DNA of 64,000 nt from Brachyhypopomus gauderio (lineage: Eukaryota; Chordata; Actinopteri; Gymnotiformes; Hypopomidae). The DNA lies in NCBI RefSeq assembly GCF_052324685.1, contig NC_135225.1, forward strand, positions 11,608,003-11,672,002, read 5' to 3'. The position numbers were made by a program, and so were the translations under genes. The notes under the pieces are model-generated. The model was not told the origin of the DNA. It searched no databases and saw only the letters and a program-made list of their open reading frames with translations. Shown here one piece after another: positions 11,601 to 37,941 of the stretch (position 1 is the stretch's first letter; every line of letters begins with the position of its first letter).

Positions 11601-14420
11601 CGGAACGAGTATGTACTTAAGGTTCCCGAGGGTTTTTGGAAGAGAGTGAAATGTTTGCTATGAGAATCAGCTTGTGGTGAACGTTAGGCCAGTTGAATAC
11701 TGATGTGTGTTCGCATTTTTTTTGTACTGCTCTGCTCCAGAAAGAGGAAAATTCCTTGCCTTGGATCTGGGAGGAACGAATTTCCGAGTGTTGGTTGTTA
11801 AGATCCGTAGTGGAATCCGCAAGTATGTCCGCATGTACAACAAAATATACGCCATCCCGCTGGAGATCATGCAAGGCACAGGAGAAGAGGTGTGTCTCTT
11901 TAAAAACCACTTTTAGCTGGGAGTATTTATGAAGATCATATTATAGAGAAGCATTACTATGTTTAATGTAAATGTTCAAATTCTAATGCTGTGGAGCATT
12001 TGAACGTGACACTTTGGGTCTGCAGCTCTTTGACCACATAGTGCAGTGTATCTCAGACTTCCTGGACTACATGGGCATGAGGAACACCTGTCTGCCTCTG
12101 GGCTTCACCTTCTCCTTCCCATGCAGCCAGACTGGCATCGATAAGGTAATGAACATCTGTGCCGGTTGCCAAGCCTGTTTGCTGGACCTCTCCAGGAAAT
12201 GGGTTTCATGTACATTGAATGGCTTGGCTTGACCCATGGAGACAGATGATTACTGAGAGATATTGAATGACTACGCCGCCATTTTAGATGTGTTTAAAAT
12301 GGTATAATGTTACAAATGTTTGTGAAGCTGTTAATCATAAGACGTCTTAGCCAGCTCAACCGAACTAGACCAAAGACACTCACTGTCCATTTCACCTTCC
12401 GGGGGGCCACTGTGTTATTTCTGTGCCCAGGGAATTTTGGTGAACTGGACAAAAGGCTTCAAAGCTACAGACTGTGAGGGAAACGATGTGGTGGACATGC
12501 TGAGGGAGGCCATTAAGAGGCGGAACGTAAGAGGACAGTTCCCGCACTGCTTTACCAAAGAGATTCTCCAACAAAACCTTAAGACTGTAGAAACTTCATC
12601 TGTCCAGCGTTTGACCCTACAGTTATTGATCCTGGTTGTGTGTTACATGTTACATTCCCCTTAGGAATTTGACCTGGATATTGTTGCTGTGGTAAATGAC
12701 ACCGTTGGCACAATGATGACATGTGCGTATGAAGATCCTAAATGTGAAATTGGACTTATTGCTGGTATGCTCTTTATTTATTTATGTTCCCTCTGCATGA
12801 CAGAGTAAGCCTACATTTATCCTTTAAGAAATTATTCTCCCTGAACCTCCCTGAGGTGGGTTTCTGGTTTCCTCACTATGTGCCTGGACCGAACAGGAAC
12901 GGGCAGCAACGTGTGCTACATGGAGGAGATGAAGAACATCGGTACCGTAGAGGGTGACGAGGGCAGGATGTGTGTGAACACAGAGTGGGGCGGCTTTGGG
13001 GACAATGACAACATTGAGGACATTCGGACTAGGTTTGACCGGGAGGTGGATGAAGGCTCCCTAAATGTGGGAAAACAAAGGTGAGAGTGGCTATGCCAAC
13101 AAACAAAACAGTCAGCTTTATTTTTGGTGAGACTAAAATGTCCACAAGGGGGCACTGTGGTACAATTAACATCGAGAGTGGTGGCATTAACCACCTGTTC
13201 TTACAGGGTGAGGTGCTAATGAGAAGCTAAAAATATGTAAGTGCTAATTTAGAAGCACTGATATTTGTTGTTGCCATATAAATCTAAATGTTTGGAATGA
13301 ACACCATCCATGCTAACATGGCACACAGCAGAAGGGCCCCAAAGAAGACTACACATTGTTCCTCAGTTGCTGTTGTGTCTCACTCACTTGCAGGTTCGAG
13401 AAGATGACCAGTGGAATGTACCTGGGCGAGATCGTCAGGCAGATCCTCACAGATCTCACCAGACGGGGTCTTTTGTTTCGTGGCCGCATTACAGAACCTC
13501 TGAAAACCAGGGGCATTTTTGAGACCAAGTTCCTGTCACAGATTGAAAGGTAAACCCTCCTGCAATAACTGCTAGATTATATGATCTCTTATGGCCGATG
13601 TTATCTGTGTCTACAGTTAAGATAGAGAGATAAAACAGTTTCACTTGTAAAATGACACTTCTGTGAAATTATACTATTTATCAGGCCATATAAACAGTGA
13701 AGCATTTTAATGTCTTTCTTTCCATGTGCTGAACCTTAAAGTACTTATTTGTTTTACAATGTAGTTTCTACTGGTGCTGCAGTTGCAAGTACCTGCTTAC
13801 CTTTAAGTACCTTGAAGTTGTTGTACAGGTTATGATGAATTTCTGTTAATTCATTTTTGCCTAGTGACCGTCTGGCACTACTGCAGGTGAGGTCCATCCT
13901 GCAGCACTTAGGTCTGGACAGCACATGTGATGACAGTATAATCGTTAAGGAAGTGTGTGGGACCGTGTCACGCCGAGCCGCACAGCTTTGTGGAGCGGGA
14001 ATGGCTGCTATTGTGGACAAGATCCGGGAGAACCGAGGACTGGACCATCTGGACATCACTGTGGGGGTGGACGGCACACTCTACAAGCTCCATCCTCAGT
14101 GAGTAGAGTCTATGACTGTAGTCTTGAAAGTCTGCACCCCAGTGTAAGAGGTTCCCAAGACGGAATGCAAATGGGCCCTCAGTTCTACTACTGTCTTCAA
14201 ATTTCTTCCATCAAGTCAGTAAGATCCTCCCTCCCTCTCCCCCCCCCCCCCCCTCTCTCTCTCTCTCCCTCATCACCCCAGCTTCTCCAGAATTCTTAAG
14301 GAGACAGTGAAGGAGCTCTCCCCTAAGTGTGATGTTGATTTCATGCTGTCCGAGGACGGCAGTGGGAAGGGGGCAGCCCTTATCACAGCCGTGGCCCGAC
14401 AGTATTTTAAGAATACGTAA
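4824..14420 (+). CDS. hkdc1: HKDC1, hexokinase domain-containing protein 1
   Basis: Coding exons: 4824-4886, 6379-6541, 6675-6823, 8699-8818, 8974-9069, 9336-9435, 9831-10014, 10197-10352, 10605-10838, 11282-11586, 11741-11889, 12026-12145, 12431-12526, 12665-12764, 12897-13080, 13394-13549, 13865-14098, 14282-14420. The sum is 2748 nt, or 915 aa plus stop (human 917). The N-terminus [11 protein letters not shown] matches HKDC1 rather than HK1 (MIAAQLLAYYF) and resembles the hydrophobic helix that docks hexokinases on mitochondrial porin. The protein has two hexokinase halves. Each carries the phosphate-binding loop (LDLGGSRFK in exon 3, LDLGGTNFR in exon 11) and the catalytic-Asp motif [10 protein letters not shown] (exons 6 and 14). 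Known role: ATP-dependent glucose phosphorylation; human HKDC1 has low activity. It lies tandem with hk1. Exon 7 (first part) and exon 17 are nearly identical to hk1. Exon 7 ends in an atypical segment ([18 protein letters not shown]). Intron 3 carries two tandem arrays. Confidence 0.96.
5616..5647. repeat. Poly(C) tract, 32 nt
   Basis: An uninterrupted run of C in hkdc1 intron 1. On the transcribed strand it is a C run in the pre-mRNA. Its true length is likely to be polymorphic or mis-assembled. Confidence 0.9.
6876..7596. repeat. Minisatellite, ~42-bp unit, about 17 copies
   Basis: A tandem array in hkdc1 intron 3 that starts about 50 nt after the exon 3 donor. Each unit contains acctgataggctgatctgtg and differs from its neighbours mainly by one extra TG (41 or 43 bp), plus rare point changes. 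About 16 copies are well preserved and the last is degenerate. The unit is stop-free in some minus-strand frames, which produces spurious repetitive ORFs. Confidence 0.95.
8352..8517. repeat. 13-bp tandem repeat, about 12-13 copies
   Basis: An array of a TTTTGCAGTATTG-type unit in hkdc1 intron 3, alternating between cagtattg and cagtactg forms, so the higher-order unit is 26 bp. It ends about 180 nt before exon 4 (8699). Because 13 is not a multiple of 3 and the unit lacks stops, long false ORFs appear in several frames on both strands. Confidence 0.92.
9259..9280. repeat. (AC)n microsatellite
   Basis: A dinucleotide tract in hkdc1 intron 5, about 55 nt before exon 6. Confidence 0.85.
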
Positions 14421-15164
14421 CAGCAAAGGACGTCATCCTGTTCCTTTCCAGCAGCACTGCGGTTGGAATATTGAGAAAACGTTTTTTCTGTGGTTGGAAA
14501 TTCATGGCTGATCTACTTGGAAGCTTCCCAGAAGTTTATAATGAAGTCGTCAGACTGATTCACTTGGTCCAGCCTAAGAAGAAAAAAAATCTTTGTACAT
14601 AAGGACCTTTTTCTTATTTGTCATCATTTTTAGAGGTTGCTACAAAAGTAAAAAGGTTTCCGTAACTTTTTCTTGGGAGTTTTTGATTATTAATGAGTAT
14701 TTGGACAAAGAGTCTTTTTGTCCATTCCCCATTCAAGCTCCATAAGACTGTAATTATCTGCTTGAGGCTGCCTGACTTTACCCCATTTCGGGTCAGGTCA
14801 TCGGCCGAGCTAATTCCACTGTCGAAGGTCACTCAGTGGCTTGGCACGTGATTGGCCATCTTTACAGGTCTCCTCCCCCTCTCCTTTGTCTCCATTGAGC
14901 ACACAGGTCTGCCTGGGTAGGCAGAAAGAATGGCGTGGCCAGGCCGAGCCTGAGGGAGAGGTGGCCTTGTGCCCTGGAATGTCACGAGTGTGTTCGCACG
15001 GGCCACACACCAGGCTATATCTGAACACCAAGGAGACCACTATGTTGACAGCAGCAAATCACAGCTATGAGCTGGTAATGCAATCAGATGTTAACAACTC
15101 TGTTTGTTTATTGCTCTATTAATCATGCATAAACTTTTTTTATTATTAGTTTTCATAATTTCTT

Positions 15165-15209
15165 TACATACGCACATACATGCATACATGCATACATACA
15201 TACATACAA
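15165..15209. repeat. (ATAC)n-type tetranucleotide microsatellite
   Basis: An imperfect run of catacata/tgcatac units downstream of hkdc1. Confidence 0.8.
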
Positions 15210-15267
15210 AATCAGCCCATCTTCAAGATAAAAACAAAATAGTGCAGGGGGAAAAAAGTGCTCATGC

Positions 15268-15475
15268 TAATTCTGTCCTGCTAATGCTTGCTAGCTTCTC
15301 TCTCAAGTTCTCTTCTGTCTTGCTAATGCTAGCTAGCTTCTCTCAGGTTCTCTTTTGTCCTGCTAATGCTAGCTAGCTTCTCTCAGGTTCTCTTCTGTCC
15401 TGCTAATACTAGCTAGCTTCTCTCTCAGGTTCTCTTCTGTTCTGCTAACGCTAGTTAGCTTCTTTCTCCAGGTTT
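15268..15475. repeat. ~50-bp tandem repeat, about 4-5 copies
   Basis: Repeated blocks that each carry ctgctaatgctagctagctt followed by a pyrimidine-rich tctctcaggttctcttctgt segment. Copies diverge by scattered substitutions and CT indels. Located between hkdc1 and hk1. Confidence 0.85.
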
Positions 15476-18225
15476 TTTCATGAACTTTACCTCAATATGC
15501 CGCACACACATCCAACTAAATTAATTATTAAAAAAAAGAGATTTTGACTTATCATATCGATGTTGTTAAATTTTATTATTGACAGTCTAGACTATTCATT
15601 GAATGTCTGTTATGTTAAAAAAAAAGCTTATCTGTTTTAAAATATTTTTTTGCATTTTATAGATTCCATAGTCTTCACTGGAAATTCATTAGCATTTTCA
15701 TTTATCAGAGGAGAGGGGCCCTTTATAATCCCTACCTTATTACACATTTGTAATCAGTTTTTGTATTCATCAGCAGGTAAATACTGCCTGCATGATTTCA
15801 AGCCTTTTGCATATCAGCATTTTCACTGTTCTAGGCTGCTGCTGAGAAAGAATACTTAGCATTGTGCAAGCTGTGTTATTGATTTGATCAACAATAACAG
15901 CTTTCATTCAGAAATCTCACTGTGAGGTTGTAACTCTGTAGATGCTAGACAGCAGCTCTGTGAGCAGTGACACGGTTATGGTTTATTATGTAAGTGTGCC
16001 TGCCTAAACCTGCCTGAGATCCATCCTAAGGGGTCAGTGGGTTCATCTGTCTTTGTGATTACCTAATCTACTTGTCGGACTACCAGCCATCAGCTATGGA
16101 GAGCGATGAAGAGACAGACATTTTACCATATGTAGGTACATAACTGCTCTGTGTGTCTGTTGGTATTTACACCTTGTTTAGTGAATTGGTTTACGCCTAA
16201 TATTTGCTTACTTGTGTACATTTGGACAGCACAATGCACATACAGAATAGAGCATTCGGAGTAGAACACGTCCATGTCAGTCAGCAGGTCAGTCTAGACG
16301 CTACAGCAGAACTGTGAGCTTCTGTGTGTGCAGAAATGTGAGGCAGACAGAAATCATCTTTTTTTCCATTGCATCATTTGTTAATTTTAAGACAGTTGAC
16401 AGTGCTCTGGAGATTTGTGCTACTCTGAATTTTCGTTATATTTTTATTATAAATAAAGATTAATTGAATTCATGATATTTTTATCATCTGATAAAGGTAC
16501 TGATAAATATTAGTTGGGGTCATCAATGAAGTTAAGGTCATGTAATCATTACAAATATGTTTTTTTCCTTTCCCATTTTCATTCTACATTTCAGTACATT
16601 ACAGTTAAGGTAAGTGCTGCTTTTAAAACAAAATCATAATTAATAAATATAGCGCCAACCAAGAGGCCTGAGAGACATTAAACTTGTTTTGCTGAGAGCT
16701 GAATTACCTGTGATTTAAAGTTTAGATGCAAACATAAAGAAAAGAGAGAAAAACAGAGAAAGTTATCACAGGACATTTCTGGGCATGTTCCTTACTCTCT
16801 GAATAATTAACAAGCTTCCTGCCTGGGTTGCAGGGTTCCTAGTTACTAATACTATATTACTACTACACTACTACTACTACTACAACTACTACTAATTATT
16901 ATTATTATAACAACACAACTTATAATGATTATTCTATACCCACACTTAGTTTTATGAGCCTTATTGGAATTAGTTTCTTTCATAAATGACTCTAATGTCT
17001 GGTTATGAATGATCATTTGATATCATGCAGTCATACGCTGAATGTAGTTACTGTGTGCAAAGGATATACAGACAAGTTTGACTGTAATATATTTATTTAC
17101 ATATCACTGTCTGTAAAAGGAATGTCAAGAGAGCTAATACACAATGAAGCGTGTGCATGTATGTTTGTAAATGTAAGGTGACTGTATGGTTTGAGTGACA
17201 TTTTGACCTTTCATCATTAAATACAAATTCTAGTCGTAAAAAGGCACTTTTAGAAGTAGTTTTTTTTCTGCACTGTTACCTCTAATGATCCCCTGAGCTG
17301 CGATTTTGCCCGAATGTTGTGAAACACTCTAGCCTATATCACATAAGATGCAGATAATTAGCAGACAAAATTAAATTAACCATCACCCGTTGTGAATACT
17401 TTTAAGTTGTTTCTTTAGGTACTTTAAGTGCTTTCCATACCAAGTCAAGCCTTTCAGTAAGCTTGAATGAGCATTTTACCCCAAACAAGTAGCCTTCATA
17501 CCATGCAAGTCACATTTTAATCCAAATGACACTGGAACTGTGAGATGTGACTGTGAGTCTAACTCCACTTATTTAGAGACCTGTAAGCCTCCAAAAGCTC
17601 TCTGGGGTCTGAATATTACATAGTAACAGGAAACCATGTCACCATTCAGGTTGGGGTTTTCTGGTTAGAGTCCAGTAGGCATGGAGGAAATGAGTAGGAG
17701 GAATTCTTGAGAAATCACAATGACTCGTATTTACAAGAATGTTTCACGTGTTGGGGTAGATGAGTTATGGTAAAGTTTAACACTGTGGGAGTTTGTAAAT
17801 GAACAAGTATCAGATCAAACACTCTCTCTGCATTATATAACAGCGTTTGGGGCACTAGGACCCAGATCAGAGAGCAGCAGGGTAGGTCAGTGAAACAATG
17901 AGAGGTATCACAGGACAGTATCCCAGCACTGCTCTCAGGAATTACAACCACAAGTATCCTGTGGACACCTTCTTAAGGGGAATGAAATACGATTACCTAT
18001 ATAAAACATAGGGCCTGTACATTCATAGGTGCATGCTTTTAGCCTCCTTGGTTTCCAATTTGCTTTAGCTTTTGGTTCACTGAATTGAAACAAGCCACAA
18101 CAAAATAATGATAAAAATCGAATTAATGTGTCTTAAATAAAAGTACAATTGTATGAATGATGTAACAATCTTTTCACATTTATGTGTTGGCAAGAGAGAT
18201 TGGGATGGTTACAGACCTAGGAGTG

Positions 18226-18227
<2 letters not shown>

Positions 18228-18276
<49 letters not shown>
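18228..18276. repeat. (CA)n microsatellite, about 24 units
   Basis: A pure CA dinucleotide tract in the hkdc1-hk1 spacer. Confidence 0.95.
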
Positions 18277-18277
<1 letters not shown>

Positions 18278-19224
18278 TATGGGTAGGCTTGTCAGCTGCT
18301 TTCTGTTTGTGTCTACTTCTACTATTGCTCTTGTCAACTTGATTATTATGGTCAAGTTGGGACTTGTGTAAGTTGTGTTTTTTTATTTGCAGGTTTCAGT
18401 GCAAGATATATTGACTTGCTGAATTAGTCTTTCGTACTGAGAAAGTACCAGTACCAGTACTAGTGTGTTTTGAAAACATTTCAATCCTTGCTTTTGCTCC
18501 TGGCCAATTCAGTCAGATATTAAGTGGATCGCTGCATAATCTAATTGATTTGGTGCAGATGTCTCTTTGATTCATAAAGTTTTCTACAGATCTCTTGTTT
18601 CTGGATGGAATGAAAATTCATTTAAAGGGTTAATTTCCTTTTGCTATTTAAAGGTGTTTGATGCAACATCTAGCAGTGTGTGTTCTTGCTTCAGTTTCCT
18701 TGCACCTTCCTAAGGAACGTTGTGTGTTTGAATCTCAAGCAAACATCATTTGCTTCTCTTTGGACCACAGCTGTTATTTACTCTCAGCTTAACCTTTTGA
18801 TCCCCCTATTTGGCTCTTTGAGAAGATGTCTCTATGGGTTTGCCTCTATTGCTTCTCTTGGCTCTGTGGGTTTGTCTCTATGGGTTCTCTTGGCTGCCTC
18901 TTGCTTTGCACTATGACATGCTCAGTACCACACTCGCCGTGAACTGGACAGTGCTTACTCATGTGGCTTGTGTTGCCATGTGAATAGCATTACTTTGGCA
19001 GAATTTGCTCATGAGGTGCCTCCTCTGTAGCCTTTAGAGGCGTGTTTATCAGGATTGCCCTTCAGTGTGTAGAGGAGACAGCAGGAGTGGTGGGGGAAGG
19101 GAGGGCCTGTCACTCCCCCCTTCCCAGAGCCGTGACGCGGCAGGGGGACGTGCCATACGTGCCTCTCCCCTCCACATAAGAAAACACGGAAGCCCTTGCC
19201 TTTCCTTTCAGCCCTCCCCTCAGT

Positions 19225-19685
19225 GACAGAGAGAAAGAGAAGGCGAGAAGGAGGAAGGAGAGAAACCTGGGGAGGGAGAAGGAGGGTGAGGGACAGAGGG
19301 AGGAGCAAACCATGAAACAGAAAGAGGAAGAAGGGGGGGGAGTCTGTAGGGGGTTGTGGTGTCAGCTGGGCTGTACCACTCCAGACTGCTCTTCAAGCTC
19401 AGCCAATCGCGAAGCAGGGAGTGGGCAGGGCTTAAGCCAGTCGCCATCCAGGCTGCTGCTGCATCTCAGGCAAGCGCATTACATGCGGGCTGACTTCCTA
19501 GGCCAGGTCGAGAGAAACTGAACGTGTGGCTGTCGTGCTAAGGCGGGAACACCCTACATGCCGGCGTCTGCTTTCATTATTCATTCACACATTCATCTCC
19601 TGTGAGCTGCGAGACATCTCCTCTGCCTTTTGCTGGATAAGCCTCCTCCTTCTCCATTTCAGTTACCCTACAGTGGCGGAGCAGG
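19225..19685 (+). promoter_or_regulatory. Putative hk1 proximal promoter / 5'UTR
   Basis: Upstream of the hk1 ATG lie a strongly purine-rich tract (about 19225-19345), a CCAAT box (19403-19407, agccaatcgc) and a GC-richer stretch, with no TATA box. Between 19630 and 19662 a tctccatttcag/tta sequence looks like a splice acceptor, so the coding first exon might be joined to an upstream non-coding exon. Function is inferred from position and composition only. Confidence 0.35.
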
Positions 19686-34227
<14,542 letters not shown>

Positions 34228-36086
34228 GGCACCACCCTCCACCCAGGTGCCCTCTGCCCCAGACCCCCCAGGGCCAGAGAGCCTCCACCCAGCAACCCTG
34301 ACTCTGCTCCTCCATCCGTGGTGCAACACATCTTCTTGCCCATGTTCCAGAAACCAGGGCATGGCATCCTCCATATTTTGCATTTCAATCCATTTGAATT
34401 AATTGTAACATTGTTGACCATTCACTGCGTCTAAATTTAGTGTCCATGTCTAAATTATATGTACGTGTTAAGGATGGGTTATCCCACAATACTAAGTCTA
34501 TACTAAGAAGATATAACTCTGCTGTAAACATTTTTTTGGATGTATATTAGCAAAAAGGTTAAAATTTCAAGGCAAAATGGCAAGACCAATTATATATACG
34601 TATAAAAATATATTATTTATTTTATTTTTGTATTTGAAGGGTGCATTGCAAGAGATGTGTTTGATGAGTAATGATACTTTAGGAAAAGAAGGTTCTGAGT
34701 TTGGTTGTGTTTATGCCATGTTCATTTCAGATCTGTTGCGTGCTGGCATTTCTCTGACTGTTAGGTTACCGAGGGGTGGGCTGGATCCTGTAGCCACGCC
34801 CACTCCTCTCTGAGGCTGGTGAGTCCAGAGAGGGAAGTCCTGTGAGTTCAGCTCCATTCAAGGCTGCCACGCCATGCACTGCTGTCTTACACCCTGTGAT
34901 CTCAGCCTCTATAGGCCCCCTCAAACTCCAGCTCCCCAAGACCTATCAAGTCAAAGAAGAGATCAACAAAGGGACCTATTGCCTTCGTTGTCCAAACCCT
35001 TGGAAAAAAATGGGGCTATTTTAGTGCCCAGAGTTCTGAGCAGTTGCAGCAGACTGTACCATACATATTGCTTTTGTCGAAGTAGATGAGAATTGTGAGC
35101 CTTGCTGTGTGCTGTGTATATACGCAGATATGTCACTGGCCCTACAGATAACGGTGCAAATCTCAAGTAAATGTCCTCGTGTGTGTTCAGGTTGGCTGTT
35201 TGTGTGTGATCCTATATTTAATGTGATTGAAACCTGTGCAGTGGCTCCAAGATCGTCTGAGGACTGCATGCTTTATTTGGTAACACAGGTCTAGAACCCA
35301 CTCATTTTGTACAATTCTCTAGGTGCACAGTCTTTAGATGTTCAATAGACGAAAATTATTAAAATATTTTGATGAGTTATGACCATACTATGTCTTCTGT
35401 GATTTGGTTTTCTTAATGTTTATGATTTGGTTTAACACGTATTACCATGAAGTAAAACATGCAATAGAATGAAACGTTATTTATTGTATCACAATACAGG
35501 ATGTACAAGATTAATGTGCAGCACAAAATTAATTGCAAAACATTTTTAGAACTGTGTGTATGAACAATGTGGAATTGTGTTTTGGGGAGTTTATTGGTTC
35601 ATCCAACTTATAGTGGAAAACATCTATTGTTGATATCATCCTGTACATCTATTCAAAGTAAATTCACCGTAGGCACCAATATTTCATTTGAGCTTGCTTT
35701 GTGTCACCTTGAGAAAACCTTTTTTCTTTTTCCCATAGAATAACAAAGATTGTTCAGTTAAACAGCTCACCAGTAAATACTCTGAGATACAATTTAACAA
35801 TTAGTCAATTTACTTTCACAACACAAGATTTGATGCACATGCGCACAATAACCAAAAACTCCTAGTAAAACTAAGTGCAGCTCAAATGAATTTCTCGTAT
35901 CTCCTTTAGTTATTTTTGCTTTGTCTGTATTGTATTCCAGCATTCAATTTTAACATTAAATTACTATGAAACTGCAGAATGTCTGTTTTAGTTTGAGGGT
36001 ATTTATATCTCATGTTTTATAGATCATATATTTATATTCCCATTATTTATATCTATAATGAGTAATAAATAGGAATCTCAGTCCCC
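34228..36086 (+). other. Probable hk1 3'UTR and downstream spacer
   Basis: No coding potential. Candidate poly(A) hexamers are ATTAAA at 35358, with T/G-rich sequence after it, and AATAAA at 36064. The 3' end of hk1 cannot be fixed from sequence. Confidence 0.4.
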
Positions 36087-37230
36087 GGGGCTTCAAAAGC
36101 AATTGGACAGATGGGTTATCTGCCCCCATGTTGCTCCACCAGTCACACAAGCGTTTAAAAGCTGCCCACTCTTCTGGGTGCTGCTCTCTCCAGTCTTTTC
36201 CTCAGTAAGTTAAAGGCAAGCATGCGTAATGGGAGTTGTGTTCAACTGCTGTTGGGTTTGGACAGTTGTTTGGACTTCATGCTTGCTTTAGCGGTATGTT
36301 TCAGGGTCCTGTTACAGGGCAACGCTCGGTCCAACAGGTTTTGAAGAATTGGGTTGGATCTGAGCAGTTTAGGATACTTCTGCACACTTCAGAACTTATC
36401 CTGCTGGTCTTGTCAGCAGTCCAACATTTCACAAACTTAAATCAACTTTGGATCATGAACAATTCCCCTTTTTCTTCCAAGTTTCCTCTTCATCGTTTTG
36501 CTACAGGTTCATCTTCACGGCATCTCTACATAGGTCTTTGTCCCAGAACTTTCTGGGCTTTCATGAGCCACTTTGTACTCTCTGATGTCATAGTTCTGGT
36601 GTTCATCTTTTCTATTTTGCTTTTCTATTTTCTCCATAAATTTATGGCATTCTTTGTTTCCCTATTACTCTGGCCTAACAGGTTGTTTTACTAATAGGAT
36701 CTCCACTGCTTTCTGGCCTTTATAGAATCAATATTTTATTGTTTTAGAAGCTATCAATGTATAAAGAACAATTATGTAAAACAAAACAAAATACTGAACC
36801 AAAATAACAAAGTGTTTAAGCTGTTTTGGGATCTTGCTTCTTTGCAACATACCAAACGGTTGACCCTGACATGCCTAATGTTAAGGCTGTGCTGCTGGTG
36901 GATGTAGTCGTATTTTCCAGCCTCATGTCGGTCTGTTTCACTGACATTTTGTTTTCACACCCCTTTGGTGCTCATGTTATCACATCACTGAACTCCACAT
37001 GTAAATGGCAAATTCTGCATGACTACAGACACGAATGGCAAAGAAGCAGCCGAACCAACAAATGTCACATTACTTTTGGTACCAGAAAAAAACAAAGACC
37101 AGATATAAACAGCTGTAAGTCCTACACAGGTATTCACATTAAAGCTTTCAGACTGCACTTTAACTTGCACTTTAACTCAGTGTTTCATTTCAAATCCAAA
37201 GTGCTGAAGTAAAGAACCAAAACAGTATAA
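36087..37230 (-). mobile_element. Degenerate Tc1-like transposon relic
   Basis: Several segments read as antisense of a common teleost Tc1-like transposase: tttggatcatgaacaattcc (36449 on), cttcagaacttatcctgctg, and taccaaacggttgaccctg (36849 on). The ends also fit the family: ggggcttcaaaagcaattgg near 36087 and catttcaaatccaaagtgct near 37185. The transposase would run on the minus strand and is heavily broken, with no long frame left. Family recognition is from memory; exact boundaries and target duplication were not resolved. Confidence 0.5.
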
Positions 37231-37484
37231 GCCTCATTACAAACATACAAGCTGTACTGTATATTTACACTAAGCTTTAGCTTTAATGAAAAGTTCATCA
37301 GGAACACACTTCATTAAGACTGAGTCACTTATAGCTCTCTTTTACTTTTATTTAGAGGTTTGCTAATGCTGTAAGTGTGTCTTCAGTAGTGCCCGTGTTT
37401 AAGGATATGAGTTATGGGTGTTTGTGGATTTTATTTATTCTAGCTAAGGATACTGTACTGAGTAGATACGTAAACACTTTAATA

Positions 37485-37530
37485 TGCTCCTCTGCATAAG
37501 AGCATCTGCTAAATGCCACAAGAGTAAATG
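37485..37530. repeat. SINE/LINE2-type 3' tail fragment
   Basis: The phrase gcataagagcatctgctaaa resembles the conserved 3' tail (gataaaagcgtctgctaaat) shared by fish V-SINEs and their partner L2-type LINEs. Only the tail was recognised. Confidence 0.4.
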
Positions 37531-37882
37531 TCTCATCCTTCATTGTAGCAACCCCAGGCCAGAGGCAGAGGTGCCTAGCTAACACTAACATCTACTGCAG
37601 GCCAAACTCTACTCCTCTCACTTTTTATAAATAAGATCTGCCACTTCACATTTAGGCTGTATTTACAACATATGGTTCAGCATATTTTTTACATGTGGAC
37701 AATGTACATCGTTTCACAAAATTGACAAATTATGTGGTACGCACAACATAACCAACCAAATGCCATCAGTAGTATGGCATCAAAAGAGACTTCTACACGC
37801 CCTAGCAGTGTTCAGTGCTCCTGAATCCTGGCGCTAGTAAAATCAACAGTGGGAGACTCTTTTATGGAGTGTTTGATGGACG

Positions 37883-37919
<37 letters not shown>
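37883..37919. repeat. Poly(C) tract, 37 nt (G37 in tacr2 sense)
   Basis: The longest homopolymer in the window. It lies 22 nt past the tacr2 stop codon, so the tacr2 mRNA would carry a G run at the very start of its 3'UTR. Confidence 0.92.
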
Positions 37920-37941
37920 ACCTCTCTCTCTCCAAACTCCA

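Larger units (their letters stand above)
14421..19685. other. hkdc1-hk1 intergenic spacer
   Basis: A 5.3-kb spacer with the hkdc1 3'UTR at its left end and hk1 promoter/5'UTR sequence at its right end. Candidate poly(A) hexamers occur at 15527 (ATTAAA) and 16452 (AATAAA); neither can be assigned. It also holds the microsatellites and the 50-bp tandem array listed separately. The rest is AT-rich unique sequence with no supported gene. Confidence 0.6.

Noticed and set aside
36236..36694. 152-aa plus-strand ORF with a hydrophobic C-terminus
   Set aside because: It runs antisense through a degenerate Tc1-like transposase relic, so chance openness is more likely than a gene.
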